This document shows, piece after piece, positions 49,501-59,654 of a stretch of DNA of 64,000 nucleotides. Source of the stretch: Pseudomonas libanensis (GTDB taxonomy: Bacteria; Pseudomonadota; Gammaproteobacteria; Pseudomonadales; Pseudomonadaceae); contig NZ_JYLH01000004.1 of NCBI RefSeq assembly GCF_001439685.1, forward strand, positions 124,001 to 188,000, in the 5' to 3' direction. A program made the position numbers and the translations under genes. Each line of letters begins with the position of its first letter. Position 1 is the stretch's first letter. The notes under the pieces were generated by a model, which worked only from the letters and a program-made list of their open reading frames with translations, searched no databases and was not told the DNA's origin.

Positions 49501-52500
49501 TGATCAACGGCCAGAAGCACTCCCACACCGACACGTCGAAACTGATCGGCGCCTTTTGCATCAGCACGTCGGTTTCATTCAGTTGGTAAGTGGCCTGCAT
49601 CCACTGCAAACGTTCGGCCAGCGCGCCATGGGTGTTGCCCACGCCCTTGGGTTGGCCGGTGGAACCGGAGGTATAGATCACGTAGGCAAGGTTGTCGCCG
49701 TGCAGGTGCAGGCCCGGTGCCTGGGTTGGCCAGCGGTCGAGGTGCAGGCTGTCCATGGCGATCACGCACACGCCTTCGGCGCTGGGCAGTTGCGCCAGCA
49801 AGGCGGTCTGGGTGAGCAGCAACTGCACGCCGCTGTCCTTGAGCATGTAGGCCAGGCGCTCGGCGGGATAATCCGGGTCCAGCGGCACATAGGCGCCACC
49901 GGCCTTGATGATCGCCAGCAGGCCGACCAGCAGTTGCGGCGAACGCTCGGCGGCGATGGCCACGCACACGTCCGGGCCGACGCCTTTGTCGCGCAAGTAA
50001 TGGGCCAGACGATTGGCCTGGGTGTGCAGCTGGGCGAAGGTCAGGCTGCCATCCTGCCAGACCACTGCGGTGGCGTCCGAGACCTGTTGGTTGAGCAGCT
50101 CGGGCAACCATTGCCGGGCCGGCTCACAAGGTGCTGCGCTCCAGGCGTGTTGCTCGTCGGCCAGCATCAACGGCACGTCGCCGAGAGCTTGCTGGGGTTG
50201 CGCGCACACGGCTTGCAGCAGGTGAATGAAATGCTCGGCCAAGCGCTGGATGGTCGCGGCCTCGAACAGCTCGTCGGCGTAGTCGAACGACAGGCTCAAG
50301 CGCCCGTTGCGGTCTTCTTCGCTGTGCAATTGCAGGTCGAACTTGGCTTCGCGGCTGTGCCATGGCAGTTCATCGGCGAGCAGGCCCGGCAGGCGCCGCA
50401 AGGCGCCGAGGTCACGTTGCTGGTGGTTGAACATCACCTGGAACAGGCCCTGTTCGCGGGCCTGGGGGAAGGCTTCCAGCAGTTGTTCGAAAGGCAGGTC
50501 CTGATGGGCCAGGGCGGCCATTGCCGTCTCGCGGGTGGTCGCCAACAGTTGATTGAACGGCAGGCGCCCATCCAGTTCGGCACGCAGCACCAGGGTGTTG
50601 ATAAAGAACCCGATCAGGCCCTGGGTTTCCTGGCGCGGGCGGTTGGCATTGGGCACGCCGATACGGATATCGCGCTGCCCGCTGTAGCGATAAAGCAAGG
50701 TCTGGAACGCCGCCAACAACAGCATGAACGGCGTCGACTCGTGGGCCTGGGCGGTCTGGCGAATCGCGGCGCTGAGGCGCGCATCCAGGCGCACGCTATG
50801 GCGCGAAGCACTGTGCCGATGGAGCGCGGAACGCGGGTGATCGGTGGCCAGGTCCAAGGCGGGATGCTCTTCACCCAACTGCGTTTTCCAATACGCCAGT
50901 TGTCGCTGGCCCTCGCCTTCGGCCAACCATTGGCGCTGCCAGCTGCCGTAGTCGGCGTAGTGCAAGGTCAACGGTGGCAGGTCCAGGTTCTGGCCTTGGA
51001 CGGCAGCGGCGTACAGGCGCGAGAACTCATCGATGAGGATATTCAGCGACCAACCATCAGCGATGATGTGGTGCAGCGTCACCAGCAGTTGGTGGTCTTC
51101 ATCGTCCAGGCGCACCAGGGTGACCCACAGCAGCGGGCCTTTTTCCAGGTCGAACTGGGTACGCGCCTCGTCTTCGCGGATCTGTTGCGCACGGGCGTCG
51201 CGCTCGGCGTAGGGCAGGTCGCTGAGGTCGATGACTTGCAGTGCGAAATCCACCTGCGGTTCTACACGCTGGAAGGCTTGCCCATCACGTTCGTAAAAAC
51301 GCGTACGCAGCGCTTCGTGGCGCTGGATCAAGTGCTGGAAGCTTGTGCGCAGCGCATCTTCATCCAGTTCGCCACGCAGGTGCAAGGCACCGGGAATGGT
51401 GTAGGCGCTGCTGTGTGGGTCCAGTTGCCAGGTGATCCACAGACGGTTCTGGGCCAGGGATTGGGGCAGGTCTTCGTGGCGCGACAGCGCATGGATCGCG
51501 CCCTGGGCAACGCCGCCGTCCTGTTGCAGTTGCGCCACGCCGGCGGCAAACGCCGACAACGTCGGGGCTTCGAACAGCAGGCGCAGGTTCAGCTCCAGGC
51601 CCAGGGTTTCGCGCAGGCGGGCGACCACCTGGGTGGCGGTGATGGAGTTGCCACCGAGCAGGAAGAAGTGATCGTCGGCGGCCACGCTGTCCAGTTGCAA
51701 TTGCTCACACCAGATCGCCGCGATCTGGTTGTGCAGGTCAGACTCCAGCGCCACCTCGCTTGCCTGCGTTGGCAAGCCGGGGAATTGCGCGTAGCTGTCG
51801 AGGCTGCCATCGGCATGGCGAATCGCGCACGCCGAGCGTTGCACCTTGCCGCTGGAGGTCTTTGGCAACGCACCGGGATTGAGCAGCACCACCACGCTCG
51901 GGGCTTCTTGATAAGCCTCGGCCACGGCTTGGCGGATCGCCTTGATCAGCGCTTCGGGTGGCAGGATTTTTTGCACACTGCGGCTGATTTCCGCCGCAAT
52001 GCCGATACCTTCCACGCCCTGGTCATTCACCGCAAAGGCAGCAACCCGGCCCTTGCGCACCACCTCCACTTCGCGCTCGATGGTCTGTTCGATGTCCTGG
52101 GGGTAGAGGTTGTGACCACGCACGATCAGCAGGTCTTTGAGGCGCCCGGTGATGTACACCTCGCCGTCGCGGATGAACCCCAGGTCACCGGTACGCAGCC
52201 AGGTGCGGCCGGCGTGCTCGACGAAGGTTCTGGCGCTGGCTTCGGGGTTGCGCCAGTAGCCGTGGGCGATGCTCGGGCCCGTGGCCCAGAGTTCACCGAC
52301 GCAGTTGTCGGCAAGCTCCGTGAGCGTGTGAGGATCGGCGATCAGCACAGCGTGGTCCGGCTGGCTGGTGCCGCAACTCATGATCGCACTGCCCTGCCCG
52401 GGTTCGGCGCGGTTGGCGGCCAGGGCCTGTTCGTCCATGCGCAGCGCGGGGATGCCGCGGCCACGGATGCCGCCGGCGACAAACAGGGTCGCTTCGGCCA

Positions 52501-53473
52501 GGCCGTAGGAGGCAAAGAAACTGTTCGAGGTGAAACCACAGCGGGCGAATTTTTCCGCGAAGCGTTCCAGGGTATCGAGACGAATCGGTTCGGAGCCGGA
52601 ATAGGCCACGCGCCAGCGACTCAAGTCCAGGCGCTCCAGGGCCGATTCACTGACCCGTTCGCTGCACAGGCGGTAGGCGAAATCCGGACCGCCGCTGATG
52701 GTGCCGCCGTATTCGCTGATCGCCTCCAGCCAACGCAATGGGCGGCCAAGGAAGTAGGCCGGCGACATCAACACGCAGGGCACGCCGCTGAAAATGGGTT
52801 GCAGCAGGCCGCCGATCAGGCCCATGTCGTGGTACAGCGGCAGCCAGCTGACAATCACGTCATCGGGGTTGAGGTCGATGCCGAAACCACGGCGGATCAA
52901 TACTTCGTTGGCGACCAGGTTGCCGTGGCTGACCTGCACGCCCTTGGGCAAGGCGGTAGAGCCGGAGGTGTATTGCAGGAAGGCGATGTCGTCAGCTTGC
53001 AGCTCGGGCTCGAACCAACGCTCGGCCTGCTGTGCATCCAGGCTGTCCACGCTCAATACTGGCGGTGCGTTTTCGATCTGCGCCAGGCCTTCCCGGAGGC
53101 TGGCAATGGTCAATAGCAGGCACGGCTCGGCGTCCTGGATGATCGACAGCAAACGCTCCTGGTGATGACGGCGCGTGGACTCCGGCGGATAAGCCGGCAC
53201 CGCGATCACTCCGGCGTACAGGCACCCAAAGAACGCCGCGACGTAGTCCGGGCCGCTGGGGAACAACAGCACCGCACGCTCGCCCGGGCCGGCCTTGGCT
53301 TGCAAGGCGGCGGCGATGGTGCGGGCGCGCAGGTCCAGATCACGGTAGCTGAGCACCACGCTCTGCCCGGCCGACTCGGCCAGGAAGCGCAGAGCCACCT
53401 GGTCCGGTGTCTGCGCAGCACGGCGTTGAAGGGACTGGACCAAAGTGCGGGGAAGTTCGAAGGCGTCCATCAT
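40577..53473 (-). CDS. pvdL: Pyoverdine chromophore peptide synthetase PvdL
   Basis: The 4298-residue NRPS has this order: fatty-acyl ligase (TSGST near 171), carrier (LGGNS near 606), C (HHIIADG near 800), A (TSGSTG near 1270), carrier (near 1648), C (HHIVTEG near 1844), A (near 2328), carrier LGGDS (near 2716), E (HHLVVDG near 2894), C (HHILIDA near 3364), A (near 3844), carrier (near 4236). There is no thioesterase domain. This matches PvdL, which loads a fatty acid, then Glu, D-Tyr and diaminobutyrate. The start may be 53473 or the adjacent ATG at 53470, which is better spaced from AGGAA. It follows pvdG by 66 bp. It ends MAELEGL with no terminator. Confidence 0.97.
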   Translation of the reverse strand: MMDAFELPRTLVQSLQRRAAQTPDQVALRFLAESAGQSVVLSYRDLDLRARTIAAALQAKAGPGERAVLLFPSGPDYVAAFFGCLYAGVIAVPAYPPESTRRHHQERLLSIIQDAEPCLLLTIASLREGLAQIENAPPVLSVDSLDAQQAERWFEPELQADDIAFLQYTSGSTALPKGVQVSHGNLVANEVLIRRGFGIDLNPDDVIVSWLPLYHDMGLIGGLLQPIFSGVPCVLMSPAYFLGRPLRWLEAISEYGGTISGGPDFAYRLCSERVSESALERLDLSRWRVAYSGSEPIRLDTLERFAEKFARCGFTSNSFFASYGLAEATLFVAGGIRGRGIPALRMDEQALAANRAEPGQGSAIMSCGTSQPDHAVLIADPHTLTELADNCVGELWATGPSIAHGYWRNPEASARTFVEHAGRTWLRTGDLGFIRDGEVYITGRLKDLLIVRGHNLYPQDIEQTIEREVEVVRKGRVAAFAVNDQGVEGIGIAAEISRSVQKILPPEALIKAIRQAVAEAYQEAPSVVVLLNPGALPKTSSGKVQRSACAIRHADGSLDSYAQFPGLPTQASEVALESDLHNQIAAIWCEQLQLDSVAADDHFFLLGGNSITATQVVARLRETLGLELNLRLLFEAPTLSAFAAGVAQLQQDGGVAQGAIHALSRHEDLPQSLAQNRLWITWQLDPHSSAYTIPGALHLRGELDEDALRTSFQHLIQRHEALRTRFYERDGQAFQRVEPQVDFALQVIDLSDLPYAERDARAQQIREDEARTQFDLEKGPLLWVTLVRLDDEDHQLLVTLHHIIADGWSLNILIDEFSRLYAAAVQGQNLDLPPLTLHYADYGSWQRQWLAEGEGQRQLAYWKTQLGEEHPALDLATDHPRSALHRHSASRHSVRLDARLSAAIRQTAQAHESTPFMLLLAAFQTLLYRYSGQRDIRIGVPNANRPRQETQGLIGFFINTLVLRAELDGRLPFNQLLATTRETAMAALAHQDLPFEQLLEAFPQAREQGLFQVMFNHQQRDLGALRRLPGLLADELPWHSREAKFDLQLHSEEDRNGRLSLSFDYADELFEAATIQRLAEHFIHLLQAVCAQPQQALGDVPLMLADEQHAWSAAPCEPARQWLPELLNQQVSDATAVVWQDGSLTFAQLHTQANRLAHYLRDKGVGPDVCVAIAAERSPQLLVGLLAIIKAGGAYVPLDPDYPAERLAYMLKDSGVQLLLTQTALLAQLPSAEGVCVIAMDSLHLDRWPTQAPGLHLHGDNLAYVIYTSGSTGQPKGVGNTHGALAERLQWMQATYQLNETDVLMQKAPISFDVSVWECFWPLISGCRLVLAGPGEHRDTHRIAQLVQEHGVTTLHFVPPLLQVFIDEPLVAECTSLRRLFSGGEALPAELRNRVLAQLPAVQLHNRYGPTETAINVTHWHCAAADGERSPIGRPLGNVICRVLDEQLNPLPAGVPGELCIGGIGLARGYLGRAGLTAERFVADPLGAAGARLYRTGDRARWSADGVLEYLGRLDQQVKLRGFRVEPEEIQARLLALDGIAQAVVLVRDAQLIGYYTAHNELDEQQVRTTLAAQLPEYMVPALLMRLDAMPLSPSGKLDRRALPEPAWQTREHVEPHTALQLQIAAIWREVLGLPRIGLGDDFFALGGHSLLATQIISRTRQACDVELPLRTLFEASELGAFVEQVELIQAAGQRNRQTAIAKVDRSAPVPLSYSQQRMWFLWQMEPDSPAYNVGGMARLRGVLDVQRFEAALQALIMRHETLRTTFPSVDGVAYQKVSPQTAVRMDWQDFSALDETERQQRLRQLADQEAHTPFNLETGPLLRACLVKSGGQEHYLVLTLHHIVTEGWAMDIFARELSALYEAFIDERDSPLVPLPVQYLDYSVWQRQWLESGERQRQLDYWTAQLGTEHPLLELPGDRPRPAVQSHQGELYRFDLSDALAARVRAFNAERGLTLFMTMTATLAVLLYRYSGQTDLRIGAPVANRIRPESEGLIGAFLNTQVLRCQLNGQMSVAELFEQVRHTVIEGQSHQDLPFDHLVEALQPPRSAAYNPLFQVMCNVQRWEFQQRRQLAGMSVEYLANDARATKFDLNLEVTDLDHRLGCCLTYSTDLFDEPRIARMAEHWRNLLQALIANPQQRLSELPLLSADEQRALQDSLGVEKGEHRLDQCIHQLFSQQASQRSDAPALTFAGVTLSYAELDARANRLAWMLRERGVGPQVRVGLALPRSLEMVIGLLAILKAGGAYVPLDPEYPLDRLHYMIEDSGIGLLLSDAAMFEALGELPATVACWCLEDDLPVLANYPADALPFVSLPQHQAYLIYTSGSTGKPKGVVVSHGEIAMHCQAVIQRFGMRADDCELHFYSINFDAATERLLVPLLSGAQVVLRAQGQWDAEEICALIRTHRINILGFTPSYGSQLAQWLATQQQTLPVRMCITGGEALTGEHLQRIRAAFTPEVFFNAYGPTETVVMPLASLAPQQVEEGAGSVPIGSIIGERVAYILDADLALVPQGASGELYIGGAGLAQGYHRRPGMTAERFVADPFAASGGRLYRTGDLVRQRADGLVEYLGRIDHQVKIRGFRIELGEIETRLLEHPAVREAVVLALDAPSGKQLVAYLVSDAEHGALREALKAHLKAQLPDYMVPAHLIVLDSMPLTANGKLDRRALPEPDQEANRQHYVAPRNALESTLAAIWCAVLNVQQVGLDDNFFELGGDSILSIQVVSRARQAGIHFSPRDLFQHQTVQTLAAVATRSEQVTAEQGALTGSSGLTPIQHWFFDTDIPARQHWNQALVLKPLQLLDPHRLEQALLAVLEHHDALRLSFTRRGAQWHAEHLAVPEGGVLMQAQVGDMQQCTALFTDTQRSLDLEHGPLLRALLVDGPQGQQRLLIAIHHLVVDGVSWRVLLEDLQNVYRQLSEGQSVSLPAKTSALRDWAARLQAYTQSESLREELSVWQAQLAGPAAALPVQRPHGTLRNCDAETVSVRLDAERTRQLLQQAPSAYRTQVNDLLLTALARVLCRWSGHDSALIQLEGHGREALFDDIDLTRSVGWFTSAYPLRLTPQAGQGDSIKAIKEQLRALPHKGLGYGVLRYLADDLCKQNMAALPSAQLTFNYLGQFDQSFGTDALFHPLEESAGLAHDPDAPLPNELSVDGQVYGGELVLRWTFSRERHDQQVVGDLAEAYLAELHSLIAHCLQDDAGGLTPSDFPLAHLTQAQLDALPVPASAIEDVYPLTPMQEGLLLHTLLEPGTGLYYMQDRYRINSALDPERFAQAWQAVIARHEALRASFCWNVGEDMLQVIHKPGSTPIEYLDWSADPQDEQEPRLQALLKAEREAGFDLLNQAPFHLRLIRVGEARYWFMMSNHHILIDAWCRSLLMNDFFDIYTALGEGRDAQLATPPRYRDYIAWLQRQNLNEARQWWQQNLQGFERTTPIPSDRPFLREHAGGSGGMVVGDCYTRLDARDGAQLRELAQAHQLTVNTFAQAAWALVLRRLSGDRDVLFGVTVAGRPVDMPEMQRTVGLFINSIALRVKLPEDGQTCSVRQWLSALLDSNMQLREYEYLPLVTIQEHSELPKGQPLFDSLFVFENAPVEVSVLDRAQSLNATSDSGRTHTNFPLTAVCYPGDDLGLHLSYDKRYFDESTVQGMLAEFKRLLLALVQGFHGDMAELSLIGEQEREFLVDGCNQSAHAYPLERSYIELFEEQVAQHPQRIAASCLDQQWSYEDLNRRSNGLGHALIAAGVCVDQPVALLAERGLDLLGMIIGSFKAGAGYLPLDPGLPSQRLSRIIDLSRTPLLVCTEACREQAIELLEGVDCQLLVWEEIPARGENPGVYSGPDNLAYVIYTSGSTGLPKGVMVEQRGMLNNQLSKVPYLSLSDTDVIAQTASQSFDISVWQFLAAPLFGARVDIVPPAIAHDPQGLLAHVQAQGITVLESVPSLIQGMLAQERISLDGLRWMLPTGEAMPPELAHQWLLRYPDIGLVNAYGPAECSDDVAFFRVDLASTRGTYLPIGTPTDNNRLYLLDGALELVPQGAVGELCVAGTGVGRGYVSDPLRTAQAFVPNPFGAPGERLYRTGDLARRRSDGVLEYVGRIDHQVKIRGYRIELGEIEARLHEQPHVRDAAVGVQEGVNGKHLVGYLVVADATLDPSEQLERIKQRLRAELPEYMVPLHWLWLERLPLNANGKLDRKALPALEIGQLHSQDYVAPRTELETTLAAIWAEVLKVERVGVQDNFFELGGHSLLATQIASRVQKTLQRDVPLRAMFECSTVAELAEYIEGLAASEISAEKADRLSDLMAELEGL

Positions 53474-53539
53474 GGGGTTCCTGCCTGAAATCGGCTTACG
53501 GGAAATTCGGCTTACTTGAAAATCAACAGTGGCGAGCGA

Positions 53540-54292
53540 TCAGACCGCGAGCCGCTGCCGCGCCGCGTCGATGCGCCAGCGCGCCAGGTGTTCCTCGGCA
53601 TAGCGGCGCATGCAACGCAGCACGGCGCTTTCGTGCTGCACGAGGAAGAAGTGGTGGCCGTCAAACATGTCCAGGGAAAAACCGCTGGCGGTGTCGAGCT
53701 GCCAGTCGAGCAACTGGTCGGCGCGCACGCTGTCCTGCTTGCCGCCGAACACATGGATCGGCAGGCCCAGGGGCTTGCGCTCGCCATAGGTGAAGCTGCC
53801 GCACAACAGGAAGTCAGCGCGCAGGATCGGCAGCATCAACTGCATCAACTCGGGGTTGGCCAGGGCCTCTTCGGCGGTGCCCTGCAATTGGCGCAAGCGG
53901 GCGATCAGTTCGGCATCGTTTTTTTCGACGGCGTATTCACTGACATCGCGTCGCGCCGGCCCGGCGGTGCCGGAAGCGAACAGCGCCAGGGGCGCCGGCA
54001 CATCGCGCGCACTCAAGGCATGGGCCAGTTCGAAGGCCAGCAACCCGCCAAGGCTGTGGCCAAACAGGGCATAGGGGCCGTCGAGTTCATCGCTGATTTC
54101 CTCGGCCAACTGCGCCGCCAGGGCCTTGATATCGCGCTGCAACGGCTCGTCCATGCGCAGGCCGCGCCCGGGCAATTCCAGCGGGCACACCTGCAGCCAA
54201 TCCGGCAGGGCGCGACGCCAGCGAGCGTAGACCGAGGCACTGGCGCCTGAATGAGGCAGGCAAAACAGGCGCAGCCGGGGTGGCGCACTCAT
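53540..54292 (-). CDS. pvdG: Type II thioesterase of pyoverdine synthesis
   Basis: The 250-residue alpha/beta hydrolase has [10 protein letters not shown] at the N-terminus, nucleophile elbow GHSLGG (Ser80) and catalytic His in DGHHFF near residue 220. Type II thioesterases remove wrong acyl groups from NRPS carrier domains. It lies directly upstream of pvdL and is divergent from pvdS, the order seen in P. aeruginosa. An iron-starvation box lies about 115-135 bp upstream. Confidence 0.95.
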   Translation of the reverse strand: MSAPPRLRLFCLPHSGASASVYARWRRALPDWLQVCPLELPGRGLRMDEPLQRDIKALAAQLAEEISDELDGPYALFGHSLGGLLAFELAHALSARDVPAPLALFASGTAGPARRDVSEYAVEKNDAELIARLRQLQGTAEEALANPELMQLMLPILRADFLLCGSFTYGERKPLGLPIHVFGGKQDSVRADQLLDWQLDTASGFSLDMFDGHHFFLVQHESAVLRCMRRYAEEHLARWRIDAARQRLAV

Positions 54293-54403
54293 GAGGCGAG
54301 GACTCCAAACTGCAACATGCCGAATGCACGATAAAAACCCATCTGGTCCTCCTGCGGGTACTGATCCTTGGCCGTTGTACTAACAGGCCTGTCACCCAGA
54401 AGA

Positions 54404-54427
54404 ACGGACGGCAGAGGCAAATAATTA
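54404..54427 (-). promoter_or_regulatory. PvdS iron-starvation box (TAATT-N16-CGT) for pvdG-pvdL
   Basis: On the minus strand, TAATT (54427-54423) and CGT (54406-54404) are 16 bp apart, the same variant as before the mbtH-like gene. It lies in the 301-bp divergent gap before pvdG, which otherwise holds only the pvdS promoter. Confidence 0.6.
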
Positions 54428-54495
54428 GTCGTCGGGGACGAGCGAGACGTGGTTCACACCTTCTACAAAGGCATAAGATTAGTTCGCCTTCTCAT

Positions 54496-54524
54496 TTGAC
54501 AATCATTATCATTAAGCATAATTT
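54496..54524 (+). promoter_or_regulatory. pvdS promoter with Fur-box-like spacer
   Basis: TTGACA (54496-54501), a 17-bp spacer and TAATTT (54519-54524) form a near-ideal sigma-70 promoter. The spacer AATCATTATCATTAAG resembles the Fur consensus GATAATGATAATCATTATC, so Fe-Fur would block polymerase. It lies 70 bp before the pvdS ATG. Confidence 0.75.
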
Positions 54525-54593
54525 GTTGCCCGATGTGTAGGAGGCCTCAGCAGGGACGCCCTCCCCTAACCTAATAGCAGCAAGGTGATTTCC

Positions 54594-55145
54594 ATGACGG
54601 AACAAGTATCCACAGGCAGGTGCGATTCACCCCTTCTCCAGGCGTTTGTCGACAATCGGCTCATGCTGGTGAAGATCGCGGCACGTATCACCGGTTGCCG
54701 CTCCCGCGCCGAAGATGTGGTTCAAGACGCCTACTTCCGACTGCAGTCTGCGCCGACGATCACTTCATCGTTCAAGGCCCAGCTGAGCTACCTGTTCCAG
54801 ATCGTGCGCAACCTGGCCATCGATCACTACCGCAAGCAGGCCCTGGAGCTCAAGTACTCCGGGACGGAAGAGGAAGGCTTGAATGTGGTTATTCACGGCG
54901 CTTCACCGGAAACCTCCCACATCAATTTCAACACCCTGGAAAACATCGCCGACGCCTTGACGCAACTGCCCCAGCGCACCCGCTACGCGTTCGAGATGTA
55001 CCGCCTGCATGGCGTGCCGCAGAAGGACATTGCCAAGGAACTCGGGGTTTCGCCGACGTTGGTGAACTTCATGATTCGCGATGCGTTGGTGCATTGCCGC
55101 AAGGTGTCGGGCAGTCATAGCGATACGTTTGCGCGCAGGGTTTGA
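54594..55145 (+). CDS. pvdS: ECF iron-starvation sigma factor PvdS
   Basis: The 183-residue sigma-70 family protein has region 2 (AEDVVQDAYFRLQ near residues 39-51, then FQIVRNLAIDHYRKQA) and region 4 (GVPQKDIAKELGVSPTLVNFMIRDAL). PvdS directs polymerase to iron-starvation boxes of pyoverdine genes. ATG 54594 with AAGG eight bases upstream is preferred to GTG 54585. Its promoter overlaps a Fur-box-like sequence. It is divergent from pvdG-pvdL. Confidence 0.96.
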   Translation: MTEQVSTGRCDSPLLQAFVDNRLMLVKIAARITGCRSRAEDVVQDAYFRLQSAPTITSSFKAQLSYLFQIVRNLAIDHYRKQALELKYSGTEEEGLNVVIHGASPETSHINFNTLENIADALTQLPQRTRYAFEMYRLHGVPQKDIAKELGVSPTLVNFMIRDALVHCRKVSGSHSDTFARRV

Positions 55146-55222
55146 ACGCGGCGCAAACAAACGTGGAAGGAGCGGCGCGGGGATTCGACCGGTCTCTGAT
55201 AATAGATGCCGAACGCGATCAA

Positions 55223-55311
55223 TGTGGGAGGGGCTGGCTCGCGAAGACGTTAGCCCAACAAACATTGATGTTGGCTGACCCACCGCTATCGGGAGCAAGC
55301 CCCCTCCCACA
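55223..55311. repeat. Inverted REP pair
   Basis: Copies at 55223-55244 and 55289-55311 lie between the convergent pvdS and solute-binding-protein genes. Confidence 0.85.
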
Positions 55312-55328
55312 TTTCGCCCCCAGAGATC

Positions 55329-56117
55329 TCAGGGCAGCGGTGTTACATCAATTCGATACGGCTCAAAGATCTTCAGCATCTGGCCATTGTCCCGCAGGCC
55401 CTTGAGCAACGCCGAAAACGCCTCCCCCGTGATCGGTGCCTTTGGCCGCAGCAACGCGTAATGGTGATACACCTGGTCAATGCGCTCCGACACCAGGAAC
55501 TGCCTGGCCATGCTCGCGTTGCGCACCATGAAATCACTCAGGTAGGAACGGGTGATCAGCGCGATATCCGCACGCCCACGCGCCACCATCAGCAAGTTGC
55601 TGTCATGGGAATAGGTCAACGTGGCGTTGAAGCGTTCGGCCATGTTTTTGGGGTCGGGGTTGAAGTTGGCGAAGGCGTAGTGATAGCCGCTGAATACCGC
55701 CAGGCGTTTGCCGGTGAGATCGGCGAAGTAACTCTGGTCACGCCCGGCCTGGCGTTGGGCGACGAAGATTTCTGCGTCTTCCAGGCCCATGTCGACGCTG
55801 GTATGGGCAATCTCCTGCCAGCCCCACAACGGGTTTTCGAAGACCGCCATATCGACCCGACCTTGCTCGAAGTCGCGAAAACGCCGGGGGATAGAGGTGG
55901 GTACCAGTACAAACTGATAGTCGGTTTGCTCAGCGTTCAGCGCCTCGAGCAATTGCGGCAGCAAACCGGTGTCTGCCCCTTGCTCGGGACGCACGGTGTA
56001 GGGCGGAAAGTGCGCCGCACCGACCCTCACCAATTGCGCAGCGCTCGCCTGCGTCCACGCGGCGCTGCCCAGTGCCCATAATGTAAGTCCTGCAGCCAGC
56101 CGCCATGGCGAAAACAT
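55329..56117 (-). CDS. Periplasmic solute-binding protein (family 3-like)
   Basis: The 262-residue protein has a signal peptide (about 1-28, ending ASA) and then LVRVGAAHFPPYTV, the usual opening of extracellular solute-binding proteins of the amino-acid type. No permease or ATPase gene adjoins it, so it is an orphan. A role as a stand-alone binding or sensory protein is possible. ATG 56117 gives a proper signal peptide. The ligand is unknown. Confidence 0.8.
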   Translation of the reverse strand: MFSPWRLAAGLTLWALGSAAWTQASAAQLVRVGAAHFPPYTVRPEQGADTGLLPQLLEALNAEQTDYQFVLVPTSIPRRFRDFEQGRVDMAVFENPLWGWQEIAHTSVDMGLEDAEIFVAQRQAGRDQSYFADLTGKRLAVFSGYHYAFANFNPDPKNMAERFNATLTYSHDSNLLMVARGRADIALITRSYLSDFMVRNASMARQFLVSERIDQVYHHYALLRPKAPITGEAFSALLKGLRDNGQMLKIFEPYRIDVTPLP

Positions 56118-56210
56118 CGAGGCACACACCGTTGAATTCTTTGATGGCGATAAGCTAGGCGTTTTTATCTGGGGAGACAACTTTAGCCATCAAATTTAAT
56201 AACTTGCGCC

Positions 56211-56834
56211 TCAGTCTGACTTAAGCACCATCAGCAACGCCTCTTCAGCCAATTGCTCAAGGGTCAGGCTGCCCTGGGCGCGGAACCAGGTGGTGGTCCA
56301 GGACAGCGCGCCGGTGAGGAAGCGCCGGGTGATGAACACATCGCCCTTGATGTAGCCAGCGGCCTTGGCCTCACCCAATACCTGCAGCCAGATCTGTTCG
56401 TACACGTCGCGCAGGGCCAGCACCTGGGCCTGACCTTCGGCCGACAGCGAGCGCCATTCGTAGACCAGCACCGCCATGGCCTCGCCACTGCCGCCCATGA
56501 TCGACTGCAACTCGCAGCGAATCAGCGCCAGCACACGCTCGCGCACGTTATTCGCCTCCTCCAGCGAAGCACGCATCATCGCGGTGTTGTAATGGATGGT
56601 TTCCTCCATCACTGCCCGCAGGATCTCATCCTTGCTCTTGAAATGATGAAAGATGCTGCCCGACTGGATGCCTACGGCGCTGGCCAAATCCCGCACGGTC
56701 GTGCGTTCAAAGCCCTTGTTGCGGAACAGGTGAGCTGCGGTTTGCAGCAGTTTGCCCCGCGCACTTTCCGGATCAGTTAATTGGCCACCGTCGACCATGG
56801 TGCGCATCACCCCCAAGGCTTTGTGCTCATCCAC
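56211..56834 (-). CDS. atuR: TetR-family repressor of the acyclic terpene cluster
   Basis: The 207-residue protein starts at GTG 56834 with AAGGAG at ideal spacing. An N-terminal TetR helix-turn-helix is seen (TTVRDLASAVGIQSGSIFHH near residues 46-65), followed by a helical ligand-binding domain. It is divergent from atuA, and two palindromes between them fit the reported binding of AtuR to two inverted repeats in the atuR-atuA gap of P. aeruginosa. An acyl-CoA intermediate is a likely inducer (inference). Confidence 0.88.
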   Translation of the reverse strand: MDEHKALGVMRTMVDGGQLTDPESARGKLLQTAAHLFRNKGFERTTVRDLASAVGIQSGSIFHHFKSKDEILRAVMEETIHYNTAMMRASLEEANNVRERVLALIRCELQSIMGGSGEAMAVLVYEWRSLSAEGQAQVLALRDVYEQIWLQVLGEAKAAGYIKGDVFITRRFLTGALSWTTTWFRAQGSLTLEQLAEEALLMVLKSD

Positions 56835-56890
56835 GCTACTCTCCTTCACTTCAACTGACGTCTTGGGCGGCAATTTAGGCCGTGGCTGCC

Positions 56891-56910
56891 ACCCAAGCAA
56901 GCGCTTGGGT
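56891..56910. promoter_or_regulatory. AtuR operator 1
   Basis: Arms CCAAGC and GCTTGG are separated by AAGC (56893-56908), extended to ACC...GGT. Together with operator 2 it forms a mirrored pair: each is the reverse complement of the other over 16 bp. Confidence 0.7.
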
Positions 56911-56934
56911 AAAACTTGTTTCGACAGTTTACAA

Positions 56935-56952
56935 ACCAAGCGCTTGCTTGGT
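56935..56952. promoter_or_regulatory. AtuR operator 2
   Basis: Arms CCAAGC and GCTTGG are separated by GCTT (56936-56951). It is 43 bp centre to centre from operator 1, about four helical turns, and 36 bp before the atuA start, where bound repressor would block the promoter. Confidence 0.7.
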
Positions 56953-56987
56953 AGTCTCGACGCCAGCCATTGGAGCAGGGACTTCTC

Positions 56988-58766
56988 ATGAGCAAGACGG
57001 TTCGTATCGGCTGCGCCAGCGCCTTCTGGGGTGACACCTGCACTGCCGCCGCCCAGTTGGTGCACGGCGGCGCCTTGGATTACCTGGTATTCGACTACTT
57101 GGCCGAGGTCACGATGTCGATCCTGGCCGGTGCGCGCATGAAAGACCCCAAGGCCGGCTACGCAACAGATTTTGTCGAGGTGCTCACGCCCTTGCTGGCG
57201 GATATCCAGCGGCAGGGCATCCGGGTAATCAGCAATGCCGGCGGCATCAACCCCCGGGCGTGCGCCGCCGCCCTGCAAGCGGCTTGCGACCAGGCTGGCA
57301 TCGGCCTGAAAATCGCCGTGTTGCTCGGCGATGATCTGCACCCCCAACTCAAACACCTGCCCACGGTCACCGACATGTTCAGCGGTGCCTCACTGCCACC
57401 CGTGTGTGTGTCCGCCAACGCCTATCTCGGCGCGCCAGGCATTGCCCAGGCCCTGGGGTTGGGCGCCGATATCGTTATCACCGGCCGGGTGGTCGACAGT
57501 GCAGTGGTCAGCGCAGCACTGGTGCACGAATTCAACTGGTCGTGGCAAGACTACGATCACCTCGCCCAGGCCGCCCTGGCCGGGCATATCATCGAATGCG
57601 GCGCCCAGTGCACCGGCGGCAACTTCACCGACTGGCGCGACGTGCCCGACTATGAGCACATCGGTTTCCCCATCGTCGAAGTCAGCGCCGACGGCCACTT
57701 CACCGTGAACAAGGTCGAGGGCAGCGGCGGGCTGATCAGCGAACTCAGCGTGGCCGAACAACTGCTGTATGAAATCGGTGACCCGCGGGCCTATGTGCTG
57801 CCGGATGTGATCTGCGATTTCAGCCAGGTCAAATTGCAGCAACAAGGCAAACACGCTGTACGCCTGCACGGCGCCAAGGGGCTGCCACCCACCGACCAGT
57901 ACAAGGTCAGCGCCACCTACCCCGATGGCTTTCGCTGTACCGCCAGTTGCCTGCTTGCAGGTATTGACGCGGTAGCCAAGGCCGAGCGGGTCAGCCAGGC
58001 AATCATCAACAAGACCTCGGAACTGTTCAGCCAGCGCGGCTGGGCGCCCTACACCGACGTCAACATCGAACTGCTCGGCAGTGAAGCCACCTACGGCGCC
58101 CATGCCCGGCGTGACGATTGCCGTGAGGTGGTGGTCAAGCTCGCCGTACGGCACCCGAGCAAGCAGGCGCTGGTGCTGTTCGCCCGTGAGATCGCCCAGG
58201 CGGCCACCGGCATGGCGCCGGGCCTGACCGGCATTGTCGGCGGGCGGCCGACGGTGTATCCGCTGATCCGGCTGTTTTCGTTCCTGATCGACAAGTCGTG
58301 CTGCGAAGTGGTCATCGACTACCAAGGCCAACGCCATGCCGTTGAGCTGCCCGCCTCTACGCCCCTGCTCACGCCGGCTGCGCCCATCGAGCCGGCCAAA
58401 CCCCAGGGCCGCGCCGACGCCAGTGTGCCGCTGGTGAAACTCGCCGTGGCACGCTCCGGTGACAAGGGCAACCACAGCAATATCGGCGTGATCGCCCGCC
58501 ACCCCGACTACCTGCCGTGGATCGCCGAAACGCTGACCCCGGAGGTGATCGTCGACTGGATGGACCATGTGCTCGATCCGATCTGTGGCCGTGTCGAACG
58601 TTGGTATTTGCCCGGCAGCCACAGCCTGAATTTCCTGCTGGAAAATGCCTTGGGCGGTGGCGGCATCGCCAGCCTGCGCATCGACCCGCAAGGCAAAGCC
58701 TTCGCCCAGCAGTTGCTGGAAATCCCCATCGCCGTGCCGCAGCACATTGCCGATCAACTCAGCTAA
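56988..58766 (+). CDS. atuA: Acyclic terpene utilisation protein AtuA (DUF1446)
   Basis: The 592-residue protein has a long DUF1446 domain (about 1-450, from [14 protein letters not shown]) and a C-terminal domain of about 110 residues starting [18 protein letters not shown]. AtuA is needed for growth on citronellol/geraniol, but its reaction is not established. ATG 56988 is the first gene of atuABCDEF. atuB starts 12 bp after its stop. Confidence 0.92.
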   Translation: MSKTVRIGCASAFWGDTCTAAAQLVHGGALDYLVFDYLAEVTMSILAGARMKDPKAGYATDFVEVLTPLLADIQRQGIRVISNAGGINPRACAAALQAACDQAGIGLKIAVLLGDDLHPQLKHLPTVTDMFSGASLPPVCVSANAYLGAPGIAQALGLGADIVITGRVVDSAVVSAALVHEFNWSWQDYDHLAQAALAGHIIECGAQCTGGNFTDWRDVPDYEHIGFPIVEVSADGHFTVNKVEGSGGLISELSVAEQLLYEIGDPRAYVLPDVICDFSQVKLQQQGKHAVRLHGAKGLPPTDQYKVSATYPDGFRCTASCLLAGIDAVAKAERVSQAIINKTSELFSQRGWAPYTDVNIELLGSEATYGAHARRDDCREVVVKLAVRHPSKQALVLFAREIAQAATGMAPGLTGIVGGRPTVYPLIRLFSFLIDKSCCEVVIDYQGQRHAVELPASTPLLTPAAPIEPAKPQGRADASVPLVKLAVARSGDKGNHSNIGVIARHPDYLPWIAETLTPEVIVDWMDHVLDPICGRVERWYLPGSHSLNFLLENALGGGGIASLRIDPQGKAFAQQLLEIPIAVPQHIADQLS

Positions 58767-58778
58767 AGGACCATCGCC

Positions 58779-59651
58779 GTGGCCTTCAACTCGATCTTCA
58801 AAGCCGGCCTGTTCCAGGGGCAAACCGTGATTGTCACCGGTGGCGGCAGTGGCATTGGCCGCTGCACCGCCCATGAACTGGCGGCCCTTGGCGCCCGTGT
58901 CATCCTGGTGGGGCGCAAGCCGGAAAAGCTGCAGAAGGTCGCGGCGGAAATTGCCGAAGACGGCGGCATCGCCCATTGGCTGGCCTGTGATATCCGTGAT
59001 GAAGAGGCGGTAAAGACGTTGGTCGCCCAGGTCATCCACGATCACGGCCCGATCCATGGCTTGGTTAATAATGCGGGTGGCCAATATCCGTCGCCCCTGG
59101 CCGCGATCAATCAAAAAGGCTTTGAAACCGTACTGCGCACCAACCTGGTGGGCGGTTTCCTGATGGCGCGGGAAGTGTTCAACCAATCAATGAGCCAACA
59201 CGGCGGCGCCATCGTCAACATGCTCGCCGACATGTGGGGCGGCATGCCCGGCATGGGCCACTCCGGCGCGGCGCGCTCGGGCATGGACAACCTCACCAAG
59301 ACCGCCGCGTTTGAATGGGGTTATGCCGGGGTGCGTGTGAATGCCGTGGCCCCCGGTTGGATCGCCTCCAGCGGCATGGACACCTATGAAGGCGCGTTCA
59401 AGGCGGTGATCCCTACCTTGCGCGAGTATGTGCCGCTCAAGCGCATCGGCACCGAGTCGGAAGTCAGCGCCGCCATCGTGTTTCTGCTCAGCCCGGCCGC
59501 GGCCTTCGTCAGCGGCAGCACCCTGCGCATCGACGGCGCCGCCAGCCTGGGCAGCCGGGCGTGGCCGCTGCACAAGGCGCAGGCGCCGAGTGAGCCGTTC
59601 AACGGTTTTCACCGTGCCTACCTGCCGGATGTACTCAAGGCGGAGCAATAG
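58779..59651 (+). CDS. atuB: Short-chain dehydrogenase AtuB
   Basis: The 290-residue SDR starts at GTG 58779. The cofactor motif is TGGGSGIG (near residues 19-26), followed by NNAGG and a C-terminal SGSTLRIDGAAS loop. The usual catalytic Tyr-x3-Lys is not obvious; the equivalent region reads HSGAARSGMDNLTK, with Ala/Arg in place of Tyr, as in 2,4-dienoyl-CoA-reductase-like SDRs. In the atu pathway it is thought to act on a terpenoid alcohol or acyl-CoA. It is three bases from atuC. Confidence 0.88.
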   Translation: MAFNSIFKAGLFQGQTVIVTGGGSGIGRCTAHELAALGARVILVGRKPEKLQKVAAEIAEDGGIAHWLACDIRDEEAVKTLVAQVIHDHGPIHGLVNNAGGQYPSPLAAINQKGFETVLRTNLVGGFLMAREVFNQSMSQHGGAIVNMLADMWGGMPGMGHSGAARSGMDNLTKTAAFEWGYAGVRVNAVAPGWIASSGMDTYEGAFKAVIPTLREYVPLKRIGTESEVSAAIVFLLSPAAAFVSGSTLRIDGAASLGSRAWPLHKAQAPSEPFNGFHRAYLPDVLKAEQ

Positions 59652-59654
59652 AGC

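Noticed and set aside
40976..53116. Very long open frames on the plus strand opposite pvdL (about 1200 and 1500 codons)
   Set aside because: They mirror the third-position GC bias of the NRPS gene, lack ribosome binding sites and known domains, and the minus-strand reading is unambiguous PvdL.
55329..56117. Solute-binding protein considered as part of pyoverdine uptake
   Set aside because: It has family-3 amino-acid-type features, no adjacent transporter genes, and no iron-starvation box that I can see.
57390..59186. Long minus-strand open frame opposite atuA and atuB
   Set aside because: It has no domain or ribosome binding site; atuA and atuB on the plus strand fit a known operon.
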